Assembly (NCBI RefSeq): GCF_020782235.1
Contig: NZ_JAJGNO010000007.1
Span: forward strand, 124,001-188,000
DNA length: 64,000 nt
Origin: Sphingobium naphthae
Lineage (GTDB): Bacteria > Pseudomonadota > Alphaproteobacteria > Sphingomonadales > Sphingomonadaceae
Reading direction: 5' to 3'
Shown piece after piece: positions 50,826 to 60,001 of the stretch. The translations under genes and the position numbers were made by a program. The notes beneath the pieces are model-generated. The model was not told where the DNA came from and did no database searches. It saw nothing but the letters and a program-made list of their open reading frames with translations. Within the stretch, counting starts at the first letter, position 1, and the number at the start of each line of letters is the position of its first letter.

Positions 50826-51383
50826 ATGCATCGCCTGTTCGTCGCCATCCGCCCGCCCGCCGCGATCCGATCCCTGCTGCTGTCGCTGAGCGGCGGGGTG
50901 GAAGGCGCGCGGTGGCAGGATGATACGCAGCTGCACCTGACGCTGCGCTTCATCGGCGAGGTCGATCGGCATCGCGCCAACGACATCGCCGACCTGCTGG
51001 CCGGCATCCGCTTCGCGCCGTTCGACGTGCGGATCGAAGGCGTGGGCAGCTTCGATCGCAAGGGCGTGGTCGATACGCTGTGGGCCGGCGTCCAGCCGCG
51101 CGATCCGCTGGCGCAGCTGCATCGCAAGATCGACCGGGCCTGCGTGCGCACGGGGCTGGCGCCGGAAGGTCGCGCCTATCTGCCGCATGTCACGCTGGCG
51201 CGCTTCGGCAGGAGCGGCGGGTTAGTAGACGGGTTCCTGGCGGTCCATGCGGGCCTGTCCAGCCCCGCCTTCCGCGTCGATGGCTTCAGCCTGTTCGAAA
51301 GCCGGATCGGGCATGACGGCGCGCGCTATGAGGCGGTGGCCGACTATTCTGGCGAGGGCGGGAGCGCGGCCCCCGCCCTCTGA
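50826..51383 (+). CDS. thpR: RNA 2',3'-cyclic phosphodiesterase (ThpR/LigT)
   Basis: 2H phosphoesterase of 185 aa that opens 2',3'-cyclic phosphate ends of RNA. The two His-x-Thr-x signatures are clear: HLTLRFIGEV near residue 37 and HVTLARFGRS near residue 121. MHRLFVAIRPP is the family N-terminus and sets ATG 50826. It is convergent with sodC, 16 bases apart. Confidence 0.93.
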   Translation: MHRLFVAIRPPAAIRSLLLSLSGGVEGARWQDDTQLHLTLRFIGEVDRHRANDIADLLAGIRFAPFDVRIEGVGSFDRKGVVDTLWAGVQPRDPLAQLHRKIDRACVRTGLAPEGRAYLPHVTLARFGRSGGLVDGFLAVHAGLSSPAFRVDGFSLFESRIGHDGARYEAVADYSGEGGSAAPAL

Positions 51384-51399
51384 ACTGGCCCGAGCTTCG

Positions 51400-51948
51400 T
51401 CAGCCGGCCTTCAGCACGCCGCAGGCGACGCGCCCGCCGGCATTGCCCGCCGGATCGCTCTTATTGTCATCGGCCTGCGCATGGATCACGACCGCCGCGC
51501 CATCGACATCGAGCAGCGGCATCGACCCGCCCTGGATCATGCCGCCGGGCACGACATATTCCATCTCGCCCGCGCCGTCCGATCCCGCGAGCATGTTGGG
51601 CATGTCGCCCATATGCTTGCCGGCCGGATTATCCTTGCCATGTTCGCGGCCGGTCGGGTTCCAGTGGCCGCCCGCGCTGGTAAAGTCCGGCGGGGTGCAC
51701 TGGCCGGTGGTGTGGATATGGACCGCATGCATGCCGGGCGTCAGCCCCTGCGCCTTGACCAGCACATGCAGACCATCCGCCGCCTCGGTCACGGTCGCGG
51801 TGCCGCGCGCGCTGCCGTCGCCCGCCATCAGGCTGGTGCTGGCCATGGGCGCTTCGGCGGGCGCAGCGGAACCAGTGGTGCTGGTGGTGGCGCAGGCGGA
51901 CAGGGCGGCGCCAAGCGGCAGGGCGAGCAGGATGGGGGTGATCTTCAT
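51400..51948 (-). CDS. sodC: Cu/Zn superoxide dismutase lipoprotein
   Basis: Periplasmic or membrane-anchored CuZnSOD of 182 aa. Lipobox LSAC after a short hydrophobic leader. Metal ligands: HAVHIHTTGQC, GGHWNPTGREHG with later His in AGKHMGD, Asp in GDMPNMLAG, and the copper His in VVIHAQADD. C-terminal GGRVACGVL holds the second disulfide cysteine. GGGAGAA precedes ATG 51948. Confidence 0.94.
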   Translation of the reverse strand: MKITPILLALPLGAALSACATTSTTGSAAPAEAPMASTSLMAGDGSARGTATVTEAADGLHVLVKAQGLTPGMHAVHIHTTGQCTPPDFTSAGGHWNPTGREHGKDNPAGKHMGDMPNMLAGSDGAGEMEYVVPGGMIQGGSMPLLDVDGAAVVIHAQADDNKSDPAGNAGGRVACGVLKAG

Positions 51949-52116
51949 CGGCAATTCTCCCGGGAAAGCACGAAATCTACTGCGCGAACGCGGCAGGCCG
52001 CTGTTTGTTGCCGATGCGAACCGATTTGTCACGGGCGCTTGCCTTTTGCTCAACGCCGACACCGAAAGCGACAAGTGCACGCGAATTCCGCTTGCCCGCA
52101 CTCATTTCTTCCGTTA

Positions 52117-52134
52117 TTTCTGTTTTTACAGAAA
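52117..52134. promoter_or_regulatory. Operator overlapping the ribosome site of the GbsR-type gene
   Basis: TTTCTGTTTTTACAGAAA: perfect seven-base arms around TTTT, ending in the AAAGGA ribosome site. A close copy lies at 52732-52749. Probably the autoregulatory site of the regulator starting at 52143. Confidence 0.6.
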
Positions 52135-52142
52135 GGAACGTC

Positions 52143-52697
52143 ATGCCGCTTCTCGATCATCCCGATGCCAAGGCGTTCCTGCTCCATTGGGGCGAAATGG
52201 GGACGCAGTGGGGCGTCAATCGGTCGGTGAGCCAGGTGCATGCCCTCCTCTATCTGTCGGACCGGCCGCTGCCGGCGGACGAGATTGTCGACCAGCTCGG
52301 CCTTGCCCGCTCCAATGTGTCGACGGCGCTCAAGGAATTGCAATCCTACGCTATCGTGCGGCGCGTCCATGTCGAAGGCGACCGGCGCGACCATTTCGTG
52401 GCGGAACTGGACCTGTGGGAAATGCTCACCCGCATCGCGGCCGAGCGTAAGCGGCGCGAGATCGACCCCACCATCGCCCTGCTCAACGACCTGGCGCAGC
52501 GCCTGGCGAAGGATGGCAGCGCCCCGCCCCATGTACGCGAACGCATCACCCGCATGCACGAATTCCTGTCCACTTTGGGCAACTGGTATGAGCAGATGCG
52601 CGTGCTGCCCAAGCCCACATTGGTCGCGCTGATGAAGCTTGGCGGCAAGGTCGCCCGGTTCCTGCCCGGCGGAAAGAAGGGGGCGAACAGCGGCTGA
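52143..52697 (+). CDS. GbsR/MarR-family transcriptional regulator
   Basis: Winged-helix regulator of 184 aa. Seen: MGTQWGVNRSVSQVHALLYLSDRPLPADEIVDQLGLARSNVSTALKELQSYAIVRRVHVEGDRRDHF, which is the helix-turn-helix plus wing, then a C-terminal helical dimerisation part. GbsR-like members often respond to osmolytes or small ligands. Its operator-like palindrome lies at its own ribosome site and a near copy before the next gene. Confidence 0.9.
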   Translation: MPLLDHPDAKAFLLHWGEMGTQWGVNRSVSQVHALLYLSDRPLPADEIVDQLGLARSNVSTALKELQSYAIVRRVHVEGDRRDHFVAELDLWEMLTRIAAERKRREIDPTIALLNDLAQRLAKDGSAPPHVRERITRMHEFLSTLGNWYEQMRVLPKPTLVALMKLGGKVARFLPGGKKGANSG

Positions 52698-52731
52698 AGC
52701 CGACAACGCCCCCCGTTTTCACGCCCATGCA

Positions 52732-52749
52732 TTTCTGGATTTACCGAAA
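52732..52749. promoter_or_regulatory. Second copy of the GbsR-type operator
   Basis: TTTCTGGATTTACCGAAA matches the operator at 52117-52134 in 15 of 18 positions, 29 bases before the membrane gene at 52778. Confidence 0.5.
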
Positions 52750-52777
52750 CTACGGAATATTCGAAAGGAGACGCATC

Positions 52778-53149
52778 ATGGTCGAGACTGCCTATGCCCT
52801 CTATCTGGGGATCACCATCGGGATCACCATCTGGGTCGCGCGTACCCTGTCTAAAAATGGCGAAGTGTTTCTGGTCCAGTGTTTCGGCCATAATGCGCAG
52901 CTGGCGCGGTCGACCAATCACCTGCTGGTCGTCGGCTTCTACCTGGTCAATATCGGCTTCATCACCCTGACGCTGAGCCTGGGCAAGGAGCCTGTCACCT
53001 ATGCCGACGCGATCCGGTTCCTGAGCGGCAAAGTGGGTCTGGCCGTCATCGTGCTGGGCGGCATGCACTTTTTCAACATGGGCGCGATCGCGCATTTCGG
53101 GCGCAAGGTGAATGGCTGGCTGACCGACGGCCACCCGCAGGTCGCCTGA
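52778..53149 (+). CDS. Small membrane protein under the GbsR-type operator
   Basis: Product of 123 aa with three hydrophobic segments (about 4-22, 48-66, 86-104); the last two are separated by LGKEPVTYADAIRFLSGKVG. No family recognised. AAAGGAG lies seven bases before ATG 52778. The matching operator upstream and adjacency make it the likely target of the GbsR-type regulator. Confidence 0.75.
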   Translation: MVETAYALYLGITIGITIWVARTLSKNGEVFLVQCFGHNAQLARSTNHLLVVGFYLVNIGFITLTLSLGKEPVTYADAIRFLSGKVGLAVIVLGGMHFFNMGAIAHFGRKVNGWLTDGHPQVA

Positions 53150-53203
53150 CCCTCCCTGGAGGGGCGGCGACGCCGCCCCTCCCCTTCGCTGCAGGAGGTC
53201 ACC

Positions 53204-53644
53204 ATGTATGAACCGCCAAAGACCGCTTTTCGTGGCGCCAGCCGGGCCATTCTGACCGCCGGCCCCTTGTGCGTCGCGCTCAGCTTGGCAGCCATGGCCT
53301 ATATGGAGTTGCCAGACGCGATCGACCTGGAGCCGGCGGCGTTGCTGGGCATCCCGGTGGTGCTGCTCTTCGCCTTGATCTTCGGCCCCTTCGTGGCGTG
53401 CTTTCCGATCGCTGCCGGCACCTTCCTCATGCATCATCTGGCCGATCGCTTCGACATCCTGTCCGCCCGACCGGCCTGGGCGGCGGCGGGCCTGCTGGCC
53501 GGGACGGCTTTCGATTGGGCAACCGGCCTGTTCGCCACGTCCGGCCCAGTGAGCTTCGCCCTAATCGCCACCAGCGGGGTTTGCGCCTGGCTGTCCCATA
53601 GCCGCACCCCGCCTGAACCCTTGGCGCCTGAGCCCTTGGCCTGA
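53204..53644 (+). CDS. Membrane protein of unknown function
   Basis: Product of 146 aa with four hydrophobic stretches (about 17-34, 43-62, 63-80, 90-128). It contains FALIFGPFVACFPIAAGTFLMHHLADRF and ends in an imperfect repeat PPEPLAPEPLA. I do not recognise a family. AGGAGG lies five bases before ATG 53204. It may be co-transcribed with the gene at 52778 (54 bases apart). Confidence 0.72.
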   Translation: MYEPPKTAFRGASRAILTAGPLCVALSLAAMAYMELPDAIDLEPAALLGIPVVLLFALIFGPFVACFPIAAGTFLMHHLADRFDILSARPAWAAAGLLAGTAFDWATGLFATSGPVSFALIATSGVCAWLSHSRTPPEPLAPEPLA

Positions 53645-53744
53645 GGCGTGGTGACGGGCTATAGCGCTTGCACAGGGCGGGTTTATGCCCCACTGGCGCC
53701 CCTCCTCCCCTTTTTCAGCAGCTATAGTCGAAGTCAGGCGAACC

Positions 53745-55088
53745 ATGTCCCATCATCAGGTCCACATCATCGGCGGCGGCCTCGCCGGGTCGGAAGCGGC
53801 GTGGCAGCTGGCGCAGGCGGGGGTGCAGGTTCGCCTGTCGGAAATGCGCGGCGCGGGGGACATGACGCCGGCGCACCAGACCGAGGGGCTGGCCGAGCTG
53901 GTCTGCTCCAACAGCTTCCGGTCCGATGACGCCGACAAGAATGCCGTCGGCCTGCTGCACCAGGAAATGCGGCGGCTGGAGTCGCTCATCATGGCGAGCG
54001 CCGAGCCGGCAAAGGTGCCTGCGGGGTCCGCGCTCGCCGTCGACCGCCATGTCTTTTCCGACGCGGTCACGCGCGCCCTGGCCGAGCATCCCAATGTCGA
54101 GATCGTGCGCGAGCGGATCGACACGCTGCCGACCGAGGGCATGACCATCGTCGCCACCGGCCCGCTGACCGCCCCGGCGCTCGCCGACAGTATCGGCCAG
54201 GCGGCGGGGATGGAGCATCTCGCCTTTTTCGACGCGATCGCGCCGGTCGTCCATATCGACAGTATCGACATGGACCAGTGCTGGATGGCCAATCGCTGGG
54301 ACAAGATCGGCCCCGGCGGCGGCGAGGGCAAGGACTATATCAACTGCCCGATGGACAAGGACCAGTATCAGGCCTTCGTCCAGGGGCTGCTGGACGGCGA
54401 AAAGACCGAGTTCAAGGAATGGGAGGCGAACACTCCCTATTTCGAAGGCTGCATGCCGATCGAGGTGATGGCGTCGCGCGGGCCGGAAACGCTGCGCCAT
54501 GGGCCGATGAAGCCGATGGGCCTCGATAATCCGCGTACGGGCCGCTGGCCCTATGCCGTGGTGCAGTTGCGGCAGGACAATGCGTCGGGCACGCTGTGGA
54601 ACATGGTCGGTTTCCAGACCAAGCTGAAGCATGGCGCGCAGGTCGAACTGTTCCGTACCATCCCCGGGCTGGAAAAGGCGGAGTTTGCGCGGCTGGGCGG
54701 GTTGCACCGCAACACCTTCATCCAGAGCCCCAAGCTGCTCGACCCGACGCTGCGCCTGAAGAGCGCGCCCCATATCCGCTTTGCCGGGCAGATGACGGGG
54801 TGCGAGGGCTATGTCGAAAGCGCTGCGATCGGGCTCCTGGCCGGGCGGTTCGCGGCGGCCGAGCTGCTGGGCCGCGCGCTGGCTCCGCCGCCAGCCGACA
54901 CCGCGCTGGGCGCGCTGCTGGGCCATGTGACCGGCAATGTGGCGACGGCCGACTATCAGCCGATGAACGTCAATTTCGGCCTGTTCCCGCCGCTGGACGA
55001 GGTCAAGAAGAAGCAGCGCAAGGAAGCCTATACCGCCCGCGCCCGCGCGTCGCTGGGCGCATGGTTGGGCGAGATGGAACTGGCCTGA
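53745..55088 (+). CDS. trmFO: TrmFO, folate-dependent tRNA (uracil-54-C5)-methyltransferase
   Basis: FAD enzyme (447 aa) that makes ribothymidine 54 using methylene-THF. Seen: dinucleotide fold [27 protein letters not shown], the FFDAIAPVV and [14 protein letters not shown] stretches, [20 protein letters not shown], and [10 protein letters not shown] at the end. ATG 53745 matches the family N-terminus; 20 upstream codons are open without homology. Confidence 0.96.
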   Translation: MSHHQVHIIGGGLAGSEAAWQLAQAGVQVRLSEMRGAGDMTPAHQTEGLAELVCSNSFRSDDADKNAVGLLHQEMRRLESLIMASAEPAKVPAGSALAVDRHVFSDAVTRALAEHPNVEIVRERIDTLPTEGMTIVATGPLTAPALADSIGQAAGMEHLAFFDAIAPVVHIDSIDMDQCWMANRWDKIGPGGGEGKDYINCPMDKDQYQAFVQGLLDGEKTEFKEWEANTPYFEGCMPIEVMASRGPETLRHGPMKPMGLDNPRTGRWPYAVVQLRQDNASGTLWNMVGFQTKLKHGAQVELFRTIPGLEKAEFARLGGLHRNTFIQSPKLLDPTLRLKSAPHIRFAGQMTGCEGYVESAAIGLLAGRFAAAELLGRALAPPPADTALGALLGHVTGNVATADYQPMNVNFGLFPPLDEVKKKQRKEAYTARARASLGAWLGEMELA

Positions 55089-55171
55089 GGTTCAATCGAA
55101 AGCAGGAGCTACGGCGATGACGTCCTGCGCGTCAGGCGGGGGCCTGCTTCGCAGGAACACGCCCTCTCAGC

Positions 55172-55636
55172 CTAGCATTTGCATTTCGGCTTGGGCGACC
55201 GTTTGGGGGCGGTCGTGGCGAATTCGGCCGGGGTGAGCTTCCCGTCCTTGTCGCCGTCCGCCGCGCCGAAGCGATCCGATGTGGCGACGGCCCATTCCTC
55301 GAAGGAGAGGAGATTGTCGCCGTCCTTGTCGAGGCCCTTGAAGGCCTTGGTGCGGCTGCCCATCATTTCCAGTCGGGTGATGATGCCATCGCGATCCCGG
55401 TCGTAGCGGGCGAAGCGCTTCTGCTCGCGCGTCTCGGGGCGCGCCTGCGCCGGCATGGGCGGCGGCTTGCCCTTGGCGTCGGGATCGCCCTGCGGCAGCG
55501 GCTCGATCGCGGGCGGCGGCGGCGGGGCGGCGGCGAGCTGGGGCAAGGGCGTCTGGCCCGCGCGGCTAGACCACCAGAACAGGCCGCCCGCCACCAGCAG
55601 CAGCGCCGCCATGCCGCCCGCCAGCATTCGCCCCAT
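55172..55636 (-). CDS. Membrane-anchored EF-hand protein
   Basis: Product of 154 aa: one N-terminal transmembrane anchor (LAGGMAALLLVAGGLFWWSS), a Pro/Ala-rich linker, and three EF-hand loops: DRDRDGIITRLE, DKDGDNLLSFEE and DGDKDGKLTPAE. The C-terminus PKRSPKPKCKC is basic with two cysteines. Periplasmic calcium binding is expected; no partner is known. Confidence 0.88.
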   Translation of the reverse strand: MGRMLAGGMAALLLVAGGLFWWSSRAGQTPLPQLAAAPPPPPAIEPLPQGDPDAKGKPPPMPAQARPETREQKRFARYDRDRDGIITRLEMMGSRTKAFKGLDKDGDNLLSFEEWAVATSDRFGAADGDKDGKLTPAEFATTAPKRSPKPKCKC

Positions 55637-55682
55637 ATCCGCCCTCCTCCGCCTGAACCCGCAGGCAGCCTAACCCGAGGCG

Positions 55683-56336
55683 TCAGCGTCCGACAAGCGC
55701 GATCCGCAGCAGCCGCAACGCCAGGCCGCGTGGCATGCCGCGCGGCGCGCCGCGTCCCGCCAGCACATCCTGCCGCGCGAGGGTGAAGGCGATGCGCAAG
55801 GGCCGCCATGCGCTGGTCCAGCGCGCGTCGGCGGCAAGCGGCAATTGCGCCCGGGCGAGCGCCAGCGCCGCGTCCGCCAGCGCCGCATCCTCGAGATGCC
55901 CGGCCAAGTCCCACAGCGCCCAGACCTGCCCCGCGGCGGTCAGCCAGTCGGGCGCGGAGTCCTGCCGTGCGAGCGCGCGGAACAGGCCGCCGCCGCGACC
56001 GACCGCATAATCGTTCAGGCCCTGCGCATCGATCTCCTCCTCCACCACCAGCACTTCCCAGCCGTCGATCATCGCGACCAGGCCGGGCGCCGCCATGGCG
56101 CCGGTGGCGCGCAGCGCGTCGACCACGGGTTCGCCCTGCCCCTTCAGGCCGGCGTCATCCTCCATCACGTCATTCCACCAGGCGAGGCGCATCTGCCCGA
56201 TGGCGCGCTCACGCGTCGTGCGCGCAACCCGGGCCAGTCGCCCGTCATAGGCCCAGATCGCCCGGTGCCGCGCGGCATCCGCGCCGGCATGGCCGGACAG
56301 CAACAGCGGCAGCGGCGGCAGCGACGCGTCGGTCAT
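55683..56336 (-). CDS. Squalene/phytoene synthase-like protein
   Basis: Product of 217 aa, shorter than true phytoene synthases (about 300). Seen: HRAIWAYDGRLARVARTTRERAIGQMRLAWWNDVM, then EPVVDALRATG, and DYAVGRGGGLFRALA. The Asp-rich motifs that bind prenyl diphosphate are incomplete, so it may resemble the NDUFAF6-type proteins instead of making carotenoids. No other carotenoid gene is nearby. Confidence 0.78.
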   Translation of the reverse strand: MTDASLPPLPLLLSGHAGADAARHRAIWAYDGRLARVARTTRERAIGQMRLAWWNDVMEDDAGLKGQGEPVVDALRATGAMAAPGLVAMIDGWEVLVVEEEIDAQGLNDYAVGRGGGLFRALARQDSAPDWLTAAGQVWALWDLAGHLEDAALADAALALARAQLPLAADARWTSAWRPLRIAFTLARQDVLAGRGAPRGMPRGLALRLLRIALVGR

Positions 56337-56474
56337 GCTGAAACGGACATGATGCGGCCATGGCGGACCAGGCTGGTTTGGGAGTTTTTAACCATTTTCC
56401 TCATACACATTCTAACAGGTGCGCCGCCATAGGCGTACTGCCCAGCCTTGATGTGGGGGGCCGACGGGCGCGAC

Positions 56475-58475
56475 ATGAGTGATTGCGGAGAAATGGGCAA
56501 GACCAACGAGCATCCCCAGGGTTTCATGAGCCGCCTGGCGCGGAGCCAGAAGGGCAATGTGATGGCGATCGTGGCGGCGGCCATCATCCCGCTCGCAGCG
56601 CTGATCGGCGGCGGACTGGACATGGGCCGCGCCTATATGGCCCGCGCGCGCATGCAGCAGGCGTGCGACGCCGCCGCTCTGGCCGGGCGCCGGGCGATGA
56701 CGACATCGTCCATGACCGCCGCCAACATCACCGAAGCGCGCAAATTCTTCGACTTCAACTTCCCCCAGGGCACGTTCCAGGCAGCGACCTTCACCCCCGT
56801 GATCCGCAGCAAGCCGGGCGAGACGACCACCGTGCAGGTGACGGCGTCCACCACCCTGCCCACGACGGTCATGAAGATCTTCCGTTACCAGACGCTGCCG
56901 CTGTCGGTGACGTGCGAATCGCGATTCGATATCGGCAATACCGACATCATGCTGGTGCTCGATACCACCGGATCGATGGCCTATTCCATTTCCGACGGCA
57001 GCGGCGGCACGACGACGCGCCTGGCGGCGCTCAAGCAGGCGGTGAAGGATTTCTACGACGCGCTGGGCGCCGGATCGAACAGCACCGGGCGCATCCGGTA
57101 CGGGTTCATGCCCTATAGCTCGACGGTCAATGTCGGCTACCAGCTGCCGTCCAGCTATCTGGTGGGCGGCATCAGCGGCGAAACCTGGGATTATCAGACG
57201 CGGCGCCGCTACATCAGCAGCTACAACGAGTCGACCAACAATGGCAGCTGGACCAGAATTTCCGGATCAGCGACCAGCGGCAGCGGGCAGGATGCCGAGC
57301 GGTCAAATTGCCCGAGCGTTCGCGCCGATACGGTAAACCAAACGTCGAGCACGACGATGGGGAATCCGACGACTGCGTCCGACGGGACGATCACGACAAC
57401 GGGCACCGAAACCCGCACGACGACCGGCATCGATTACACCAGCGGCAACTGCTATTACTCCAGCAGCCGTTACCGCCGAGATTGGACGTCGGTCACTTAT
57501 AGCAACTATGTCGAGCGGCGGACCGTCACCACGACGCAGACTCCGGTCTGGAGCTGGGAATATCGCCAATGGCCGTGGGACGTGTCCGCCTATATCACCG
57601 GCAATGCGGTGCCCAATCCCGCCTATCACAGCAGCTCCACGCAGGATTCGAGCGGCAATGTCGTCGCGTCCACATCGACCTGGGCCGGCTGCATCGAGGA
57701 GCGGGACACCGACAGCAGCATCGCGTCGAGCACGTCGACCAGCAGCACGCCGTCCAACGCGCAGGACCTGAATATCGACGCCATTCCCGATCCTGCGAAG
57801 AAGGGCAGCAAATGGCGCCCGCATTGGCCGGATGTCGAATTCACCCGCAGCAATTCCTCGACCGGCACCTGGCTCAATACATCGTCGCGGGTCAGCGGCG
57901 GGTGGAATGCCTGCCCCAGCCAGGCGCGCCGGCTGACCAGCTACGCCAGCCGGACGACGACGCCGACCGGCCAGTCGAGCAGCTTCGACAGCTATGTGAA
58001 CGGCCTCATCGCGGTCGGCGGCACCTATCATGACATCGGCATGCTGTGGGGCGCGCGCTTCCTGTCGCCGACCGGCATCTTCGCCAGCGACAATGCCAAC
58101 GCGCCCAACGGCTTCAACATCTCGCGCCACATCGTCTTCATGACGGACGGCGACATGAGCGCCTATCAGCAGGTCTATGGCGCCTATGGCTTCCAGCAAC
58201 TGGATGCGCGCGTCGCGTCGGGCAGCACCAGCGACAGCGGCCTGACCGCGATCCACAACACGCGGCTGCAGATGCTGTGCAACGCGATCAAGGCCAAGGG
58301 CATCACCATCTGGGTCATCGGCTTCCGCAACCAGTCGGAAGGCGACATCCAGACGCCGCTGCAGAATTGCGCCACCAGCGCCAATCACTGGACCATGGCC
58401 TATACCGCTTCGGCGCTGAGCCAGAAGTTCAAGGATATCGCCAAGAATATCGGCGGTCTGCGCGTGTCGCAATGA
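56475..58475 (+). CDS. TadG-like pilus assembly protein with von Willebrand A domain, cassette 1
   Basis: Product of 666 aa. N-terminal Tad module (RLARSQKGNVMAIVAAAIIPLAALIGGGLDMGRAYMARARMQQACDAAALAGRR), then a vWA domain with MIDAS DTTGS. A long Ser/Thr/Tyr-rich low-complexity stretch (about 220-430) interrupts the vWA domain, and FMTDGDMSAYQ and ALSQKFKDIAKNIGGLRVSQ close it. Probably secreted or anchored and involved in Tad/Flp pilus or adhesion. Several starts are possible (56475, 56493, 56526). The stop overlaps the next start (ATGA). Confidence 0.88.
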   Translation: MSDCGEMGKTNEHPQGFMSRLARSQKGNVMAIVAAAIIPLAALIGGGLDMGRAYMARARMQQACDAAALAGRRAMTTSSMTAANITEARKFFDFNFPQGTFQAATFTPVIRSKPGETTTVQVTASTTLPTTVMKIFRYQTLPLSVTCESRFDIGNTDIMLVLDTTGSMAYSISDGSGGTTTRLAALKQAVKDFYDALGAGSNSTGRIRYGFMPYSSTVNVGYQLPSSYLVGGISGETWDYQTRRRYISSYNESTNNGSWTRISGSATSGSGQDAERSNCPSVRADTVNQTSSTTMGNPTTASDGTITTTGTETRTTTGIDYTSGNCYYSSSRYRRDWTSVTYSNYVERRTVTTTQTPVWSWEYRQWPWDVSAYITGNAVPNPAYHSSSTQDSSGNVVASTSTWAGCIEERDTDSSIASSTSTSSTPSNAQDLNIDAIPDPAKKGSKWRPHWPDVEFTRSNSSTGTWLNTSSRVSGGWNACPSQARRLTSYASRTTTPTGQSSSFDSYVNGLIAVGGTYHDIGMLWGARFLSPTGIFASDNANAPNGFNISRHIVFMTDGDMSAYQQVYGAYGFQQLDARVASGSTSDSGLTAIHNTRLQMLCNAIKAKGITIWVIGFRNQSEGDIQTPLQNCATSANHWTMAYTASALSQKFKDIAKNIGGLRVSQ

Positions 58476-59071
58476 TCGGGCGCGTTTCCACCCTGCTGGC
58501 CCGCCTGCGCCGTGACGCGCGGGGCGTGACGCTGCTGGAGTTCGGGCTGATTTCGCCCGCGCTGATCCTGACCATCATGGCGATCGGCGACCTGGGCTAT
58601 CAATCCTATCTGCATGCCGTGGCGCGGGGCGTGCTGGAAAAGGCGGCGCGCGCGGCGTCGGTGGGCACGCTCACCGGCGCGCAGTTCGACGCCTATATCG
58701 CGCAGCAAATGGCGACGATCACCGCCCGCAACGCCAGCCCGCCCAAGATCGTCAAGAAAAGCTATTATAATTTCTCGCGGGTGGGCAAGCCGGAGAAGAT
58801 CACGTCCGACACTGCGCCGCTCGGCACCTATAATAGCGGCGATTGCTATGAGGATGCCAATGGCAATGGCAGCTTCGACGCGTCGGCGGGAGGCACTGGC
58901 CTCGGCAGCGCGGACGACATCGTCTATTATGAAGTGACGGTGTCGCAACCGCGCCTTTTCCCCATGGCCAAGCTGATGGGGTGGAGCCCCACCCAATCGG
59001 TCACCGTGTCCACCATGGTGCGCAACCAGCCCTGGGCCAACCAGACCACGCCCACGATCCGCTGCTCATGA
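58472..59071 (+). CDS. TadE-like pseudopilin, cassette 1, first
   Basis: Product of 199 aa with the TadE N-terminus (RRDARGVTLLEFGLISPALILTIMAIGDLGYQSYLH): a prepilin-like glycine-[T]-Leu-Leu-Glu followed by one hydrophobic helix. Near residue 128 a DANGNGSFD loop resembles calcium-binding dockerin or thrombospondin repeats. Start and stop overlap neighbours by ATGA, so it is translated as part of a tight operon. Confidence 0.88.
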   Translation: MIGRVSTLLARLRRDARGVTLLEFGLISPALILTIMAIGDLGYQSYLHAVARGVLEKAARAASVGTLTGAQFDAYIAQQMATITARNASPPKIVKKSYYNFSRVGKPEKITSDTAPLGTYNSGDCYEDANGNGSFDASAGGTGLGSADDIVYYEVTVSQPRLFPMAKLMGWSPTQSVTVSTMVRNQPWANQTTPTIRCS

Positions 59072-59730
59072 GGAATATTCCGCCGCTCCACCCTGTCATG
59101 CGCCGGTTGGGCCGCGACGAACGCGGGCTGGCGCTGATCGAATTCGCCTTCTCGCTTCCGGTGCTGCTGATCCTGTGCATGTTCGGGCTGGAGGCCGCCA
59201 ATCTGGCGCTCACCCATCTGCGCATCAGCCAGATCGCGATGCTCGTGGCCGACAATGCCTCGCGCGTGCGCACGTCCATCGATGAGGCCGATGTCAACGA
59301 AATCATGATCGGCGCCGACCAGTCGACCCAGTCGCTCGGGCTGCAGGCCAATGGCCGCATCTTCCTGTCCGACCTGGAGCCCAACGGCCTCACCGGGACG
59401 AAGGAGGGGCAATATATTCGCTGGCAGCGCTGCTGGGGCAATGGCGCCTTCACGTCCAGCTATGGCGTCGCGGGCAATGGTCAGACCGATGCCAGCATGA
59501 AGGACGGCATGGGTCCGGGCACGACCGCCGCGACCAAGGTCAAGGCGATGAGCGGCACCGCCGTCATGTTCGTCGAAGTCGCCTATCGGTACCAGCCGAT
59601 CGTCAGCGACGAGATTTTCGGCCCCAAGATCATCCGCTACACCAGCGCCTTCAACGTGCGCGAGCGGACCGATCAGGCGATCAAGAATGCCGGCAACCTG
59701 TCGGCCGCCAACACCGCTCGCTGCACCTGA
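59068..59730 (+). CDS. TadE-like pseudopilin, cassette 1, second
   Basis: Product of 220 aa: GRDERGLALIEFAFSLPVLLILCMFGLEAANLALTHLRISQIAMLVADNASRVR is the TadE/TadF membrane helix and following helix. The C-terminal part has paired cysteines (QRCWG and ARCT). ATGA overlap with the previous gene. The following 271 bases carry no supported plus-strand gene. Confidence 0.86.
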   Translation: MRNIPPLHPVMRRLGRDERGLALIEFAFSLPVLLILCMFGLEAANLALTHLRISQIAMLVADNASRVRTSIDEADVNEIMIGADQSTQSLGLQANGRIFLSDLEPNGLTGTKEGQYIRWQRCWGNGAFTSSYGVAGNGQTDASMKDGMGPGTTAATKVKAMSGTAVMFVEVAYRYQPIVSDEIFGPKIIRYTSAFNVRERTDQAIKNAGNLSAANTARCT

Positions 59731-59807
59731 TACGGCAAGAGCGAACTGTCCGAGAGGCGAAGGGACGCGATGACCATGCGGCCCGACTATAGCCGCAGGC
59801 GCCGCCA

Positions 59808-59930
59808 CTAATCCTCATTCTCCATTACCAACGCGGCAAGTTTCTCGCGACCGAAGCGACGCGTCCGAAGGTCTTTCGATCCGAGGAGGCGGCGCTTCTT
59901 CGCGCCCTTGCGATCGAGCCGCAAACCCAT
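59808..59930 (-). CDS. Possible 40-residue basic protein
   Basis: MGLRLDRKGAKKRRLLGSKD then LRTRRFGREKLAALVMENED. The codons have a coding-like third-position bias, and the frame fills the gap between the two Tad cassettes on the opposite strand. No ribosome site and no known family, so this may be chance. Confidence 0.25.
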   Translation of the reverse strand: MGLRLDRKGAKKRRLLGSKDLRTRRFGREKLAALVMENED

Positions 59931-60001
59931 GCCGCAGCGCACCAAGGAAAAATTAGGGATTTTGCTCCATATTGCAGAACATTGCACGAGAACGGACAAT
60001 T

